A stretch of DNA of 7,130 bases from Planctomycetota bacterium (lineage in GTDB: Bacteria > Planctomycetota > Planctomycetia > Pirellulales > Thermoguttaceae): the NCBI GenBank assembly GCA_021784975.1, contig JAJYGU010000320.1:1-7130 (forward strand), written 5' to 3'. Of this stretch, positions 6,682 to 7,130 are shown in pieces. Below the pieces are notes generated by a model. That model saw only the letters and a program-made list of their open reading frames with translations, did no database searches and was not told the origin of the DNA. Every line of letters starts with the position of its first letter. Positions within the stretch are counted from its first letter, which is position 1. A program made the position numbers and the translations under genes.

Positions 6682-6782
6682 GTCATTCTGACGGGCACCG
6701 ACCGGGTACCCGCGTGTGGGTGGCGTTGGTCGGCGAAGAATCTGGTAGTGGCGGCGAGATCCTTCGCTGCGCTCAGGATGAC
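6682..6782 (+). repeat. Composite inverted repeat (GTCATTCTGA ... TCAGGATGAC)
   Basis: The outer ends GTCATTCTGA (6682-6691) and TCAGGATGAC (6773-6782) are inverted copies differing at one position. The inner arms GCGAAGAATCT (6733-6743) and AGATCCTTCGC (6757-6767) are inverted copies differing at one position, around a 13-base centre. In the right arm the two blocks are 5 bases apart; in the left arm they are 41 bases apart, so the left arm carries extra sequence. The core resembles a widespread bacterial intergenic repeat whose translation is often seen as RSFAALRMT. Genome copy number cannot be judged from one window. Confidence 0.65.
6698..6733 (+). repeat. Hairpin-forming insert inside the left repeat arm
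   Basis: CCGACC (6698-6703) is the exact reverse complement of GGTCGG (6728-6733). Between them lie the perfect palindrome CGGGTACCCG (6703-6712) and an ACCC/GGGT pair (6708-6711 with 6718-6721). The block interrupts the outer inverted repeat and looks like a second small element nested in the first. Confidence 0.5.
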
Positions 6783-7130
6783 TGCCCTCGGTGTAACTGT
6801 CGGACTTTTCCGCCAGGGCTTGGCGGCCGTGCTGGTTTTCGCGGCTTGCGACGGTTATGCCGCCTCGTGGACCGGCACCATCCAACAGGTTCAGCCGAAG
6901 ATCGTGAAGATCTACGGGGCCGGCGGATTCCGCGGCATGGAAGGCTATCAGACCGGCATGCTGATTTCGCCCGCCGGTCATATCCTGACCGCCTTCAGCC
7001 ACGTGCTGGACACCGAATACATTTCCGCGGTGCTGGCCGACGGCCGACGGTTTCCGGCGAAGCTGTTGGGGGCCGACCCGCGGCTGGAGATCGCGGTCTT
7101 GAAGATCGAGGCCACGGATTTGCCGTATTT
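6778..7130 (+). CDS. Second secreted trypsin-like protease or pseudoprotease (3' truncated)
   Basis: The first 117 residues are visible; the gene runs off the window. The ATG at 6778 has no clear Shine-Dalgarno and lies in the right arm of the intergenic repeat. An in-frame GTG at 6748, also inside the repeat, would add 10 residues (MAARSFAALR). Both starts give a signal peptide: hydrophobic core LAAVLVFAAC and probable cleavage after GYAA (residue 29). Residues 35-117 fit the first half of a trypsin-like (S1C, Trypsin_2) domain: MLISPAGHILTAFSHVLD with candidate catalytic His75, then GRRFPAKLLGADPRLEIAVLKI. That last stretch aligns with the DegP segment carrying the catalytic Asp, but Glu104 is at that position here. 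The serine is beyond the window. It could be a weak protease, a binding-only pseudoprotease, or an active enzyme using Glu. It follows another protease gene on the same strand after a 118-base gap. Confidence 0.85.
   Translation, partial: MTALGVTVGLFRQGLAAVLVFAACDGYAASWTGTIQQVQPKIVKIYGAGGFRGMEGYQTGMLISPAGHILTAFSHVLDTEYISAVLADGRRFPAKLLGADPRLEIAVLKIEATDLPY

Noticed and set aside
4776..6698. 640-codon open frame on the - strand opposite the protease gene
   Set aside because: The + strand frame carries a full protease triad, PDZ and signal peptide. The reverse frame has no recognisable domain and is a by-product of high GC in third positions.
1..7130. tRNA, rRNA, CRISPR array or transposase gene
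   Set aside because: No cloverleaf-like segment, no regularly spaced direct repeats and no transposase motifs were seen on either strand.

Overview
The window is GC-rich, densely coding DNA with every supported gene on the + strand. The protein set points to a planctomycete, probably of the Pirellulales type: secreted coiled-coil proteins with Ala/Pro/Lys-rich linkers, a protein of SH3-like repeats ending in an NPCBM domain, and tandem secreted trypsin-like proteases. Hairpin-rich repeats fill both real intergenic gaps. This assignment comes from recognising protein style and family motifs; no database search was run.

Region 1 (3-3521) holds three tightly packed genes. The first is the C-terminal 301 residues of a larger protein cut by the window start. 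Its tail carries an Ig-like end, a flexible linker and a coiled coil. The second (913-2457) is an exported, almost entirely helical coiled-coil protein. The third (2454-3521) is an exported helical protein that starts inside the stop of the second (ATGA overlap). It ends in a conserved WG-x-LP ... FPSYYHDVVEQYFRRLA module. These look like envelope or periplasmic partners made from one transcript; their biochemical role is unknown.

Region 2 (3522-3627) is a 106-base gap. It contains a strong Shine-Dalgarno followed by a 24-codon reading frame, and a compact nested palindrome with GTAC at both ends. The palindrome can fold as two perfect 8-bp hairpins: the first is followed by five T's like an intrinsic terminator, and the second covers the ribosome-binding site of the next gene. 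It can also fold in a mutually exclusive way. This resembles an attenuator, or a mobile repeat that landed between a gene and its old ribosome-binding site.

Region 3 (3628-6659) has two coupled genes (GTGA overlap at 4809-4812). One is an exported protein with about four degenerate ~40-residue SH3-like repeats and a C-terminal NPCBM domain. The other is an HtrA-like secreted serine protease with a complete His/Asp/Ser triad, a PDZ domain, a Pro/Gly-rich linker and an unrecognised ~210-residue C-terminal domain.

Region 4 (6660-7130) begins with a composite inverted repeat (6682-6782) of the GTCATTCTGA...TCAGGATGAC type, whose left arm is split by about 41 bases that form their own hairpin. 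The start codon of the last gene lies inside the right arm. That gene is a second secreted trypsin-like protein, cut by the window end, in which Glu stands where the catalytic Asp is expected.

Taken together, the window encodes envelope or periplasm biology: predicted scaffold proteins, a carbohydrate-binding-type domain and two quality-control-type proteases. Repeat elements sit exactly at the expression boundaries between these units.
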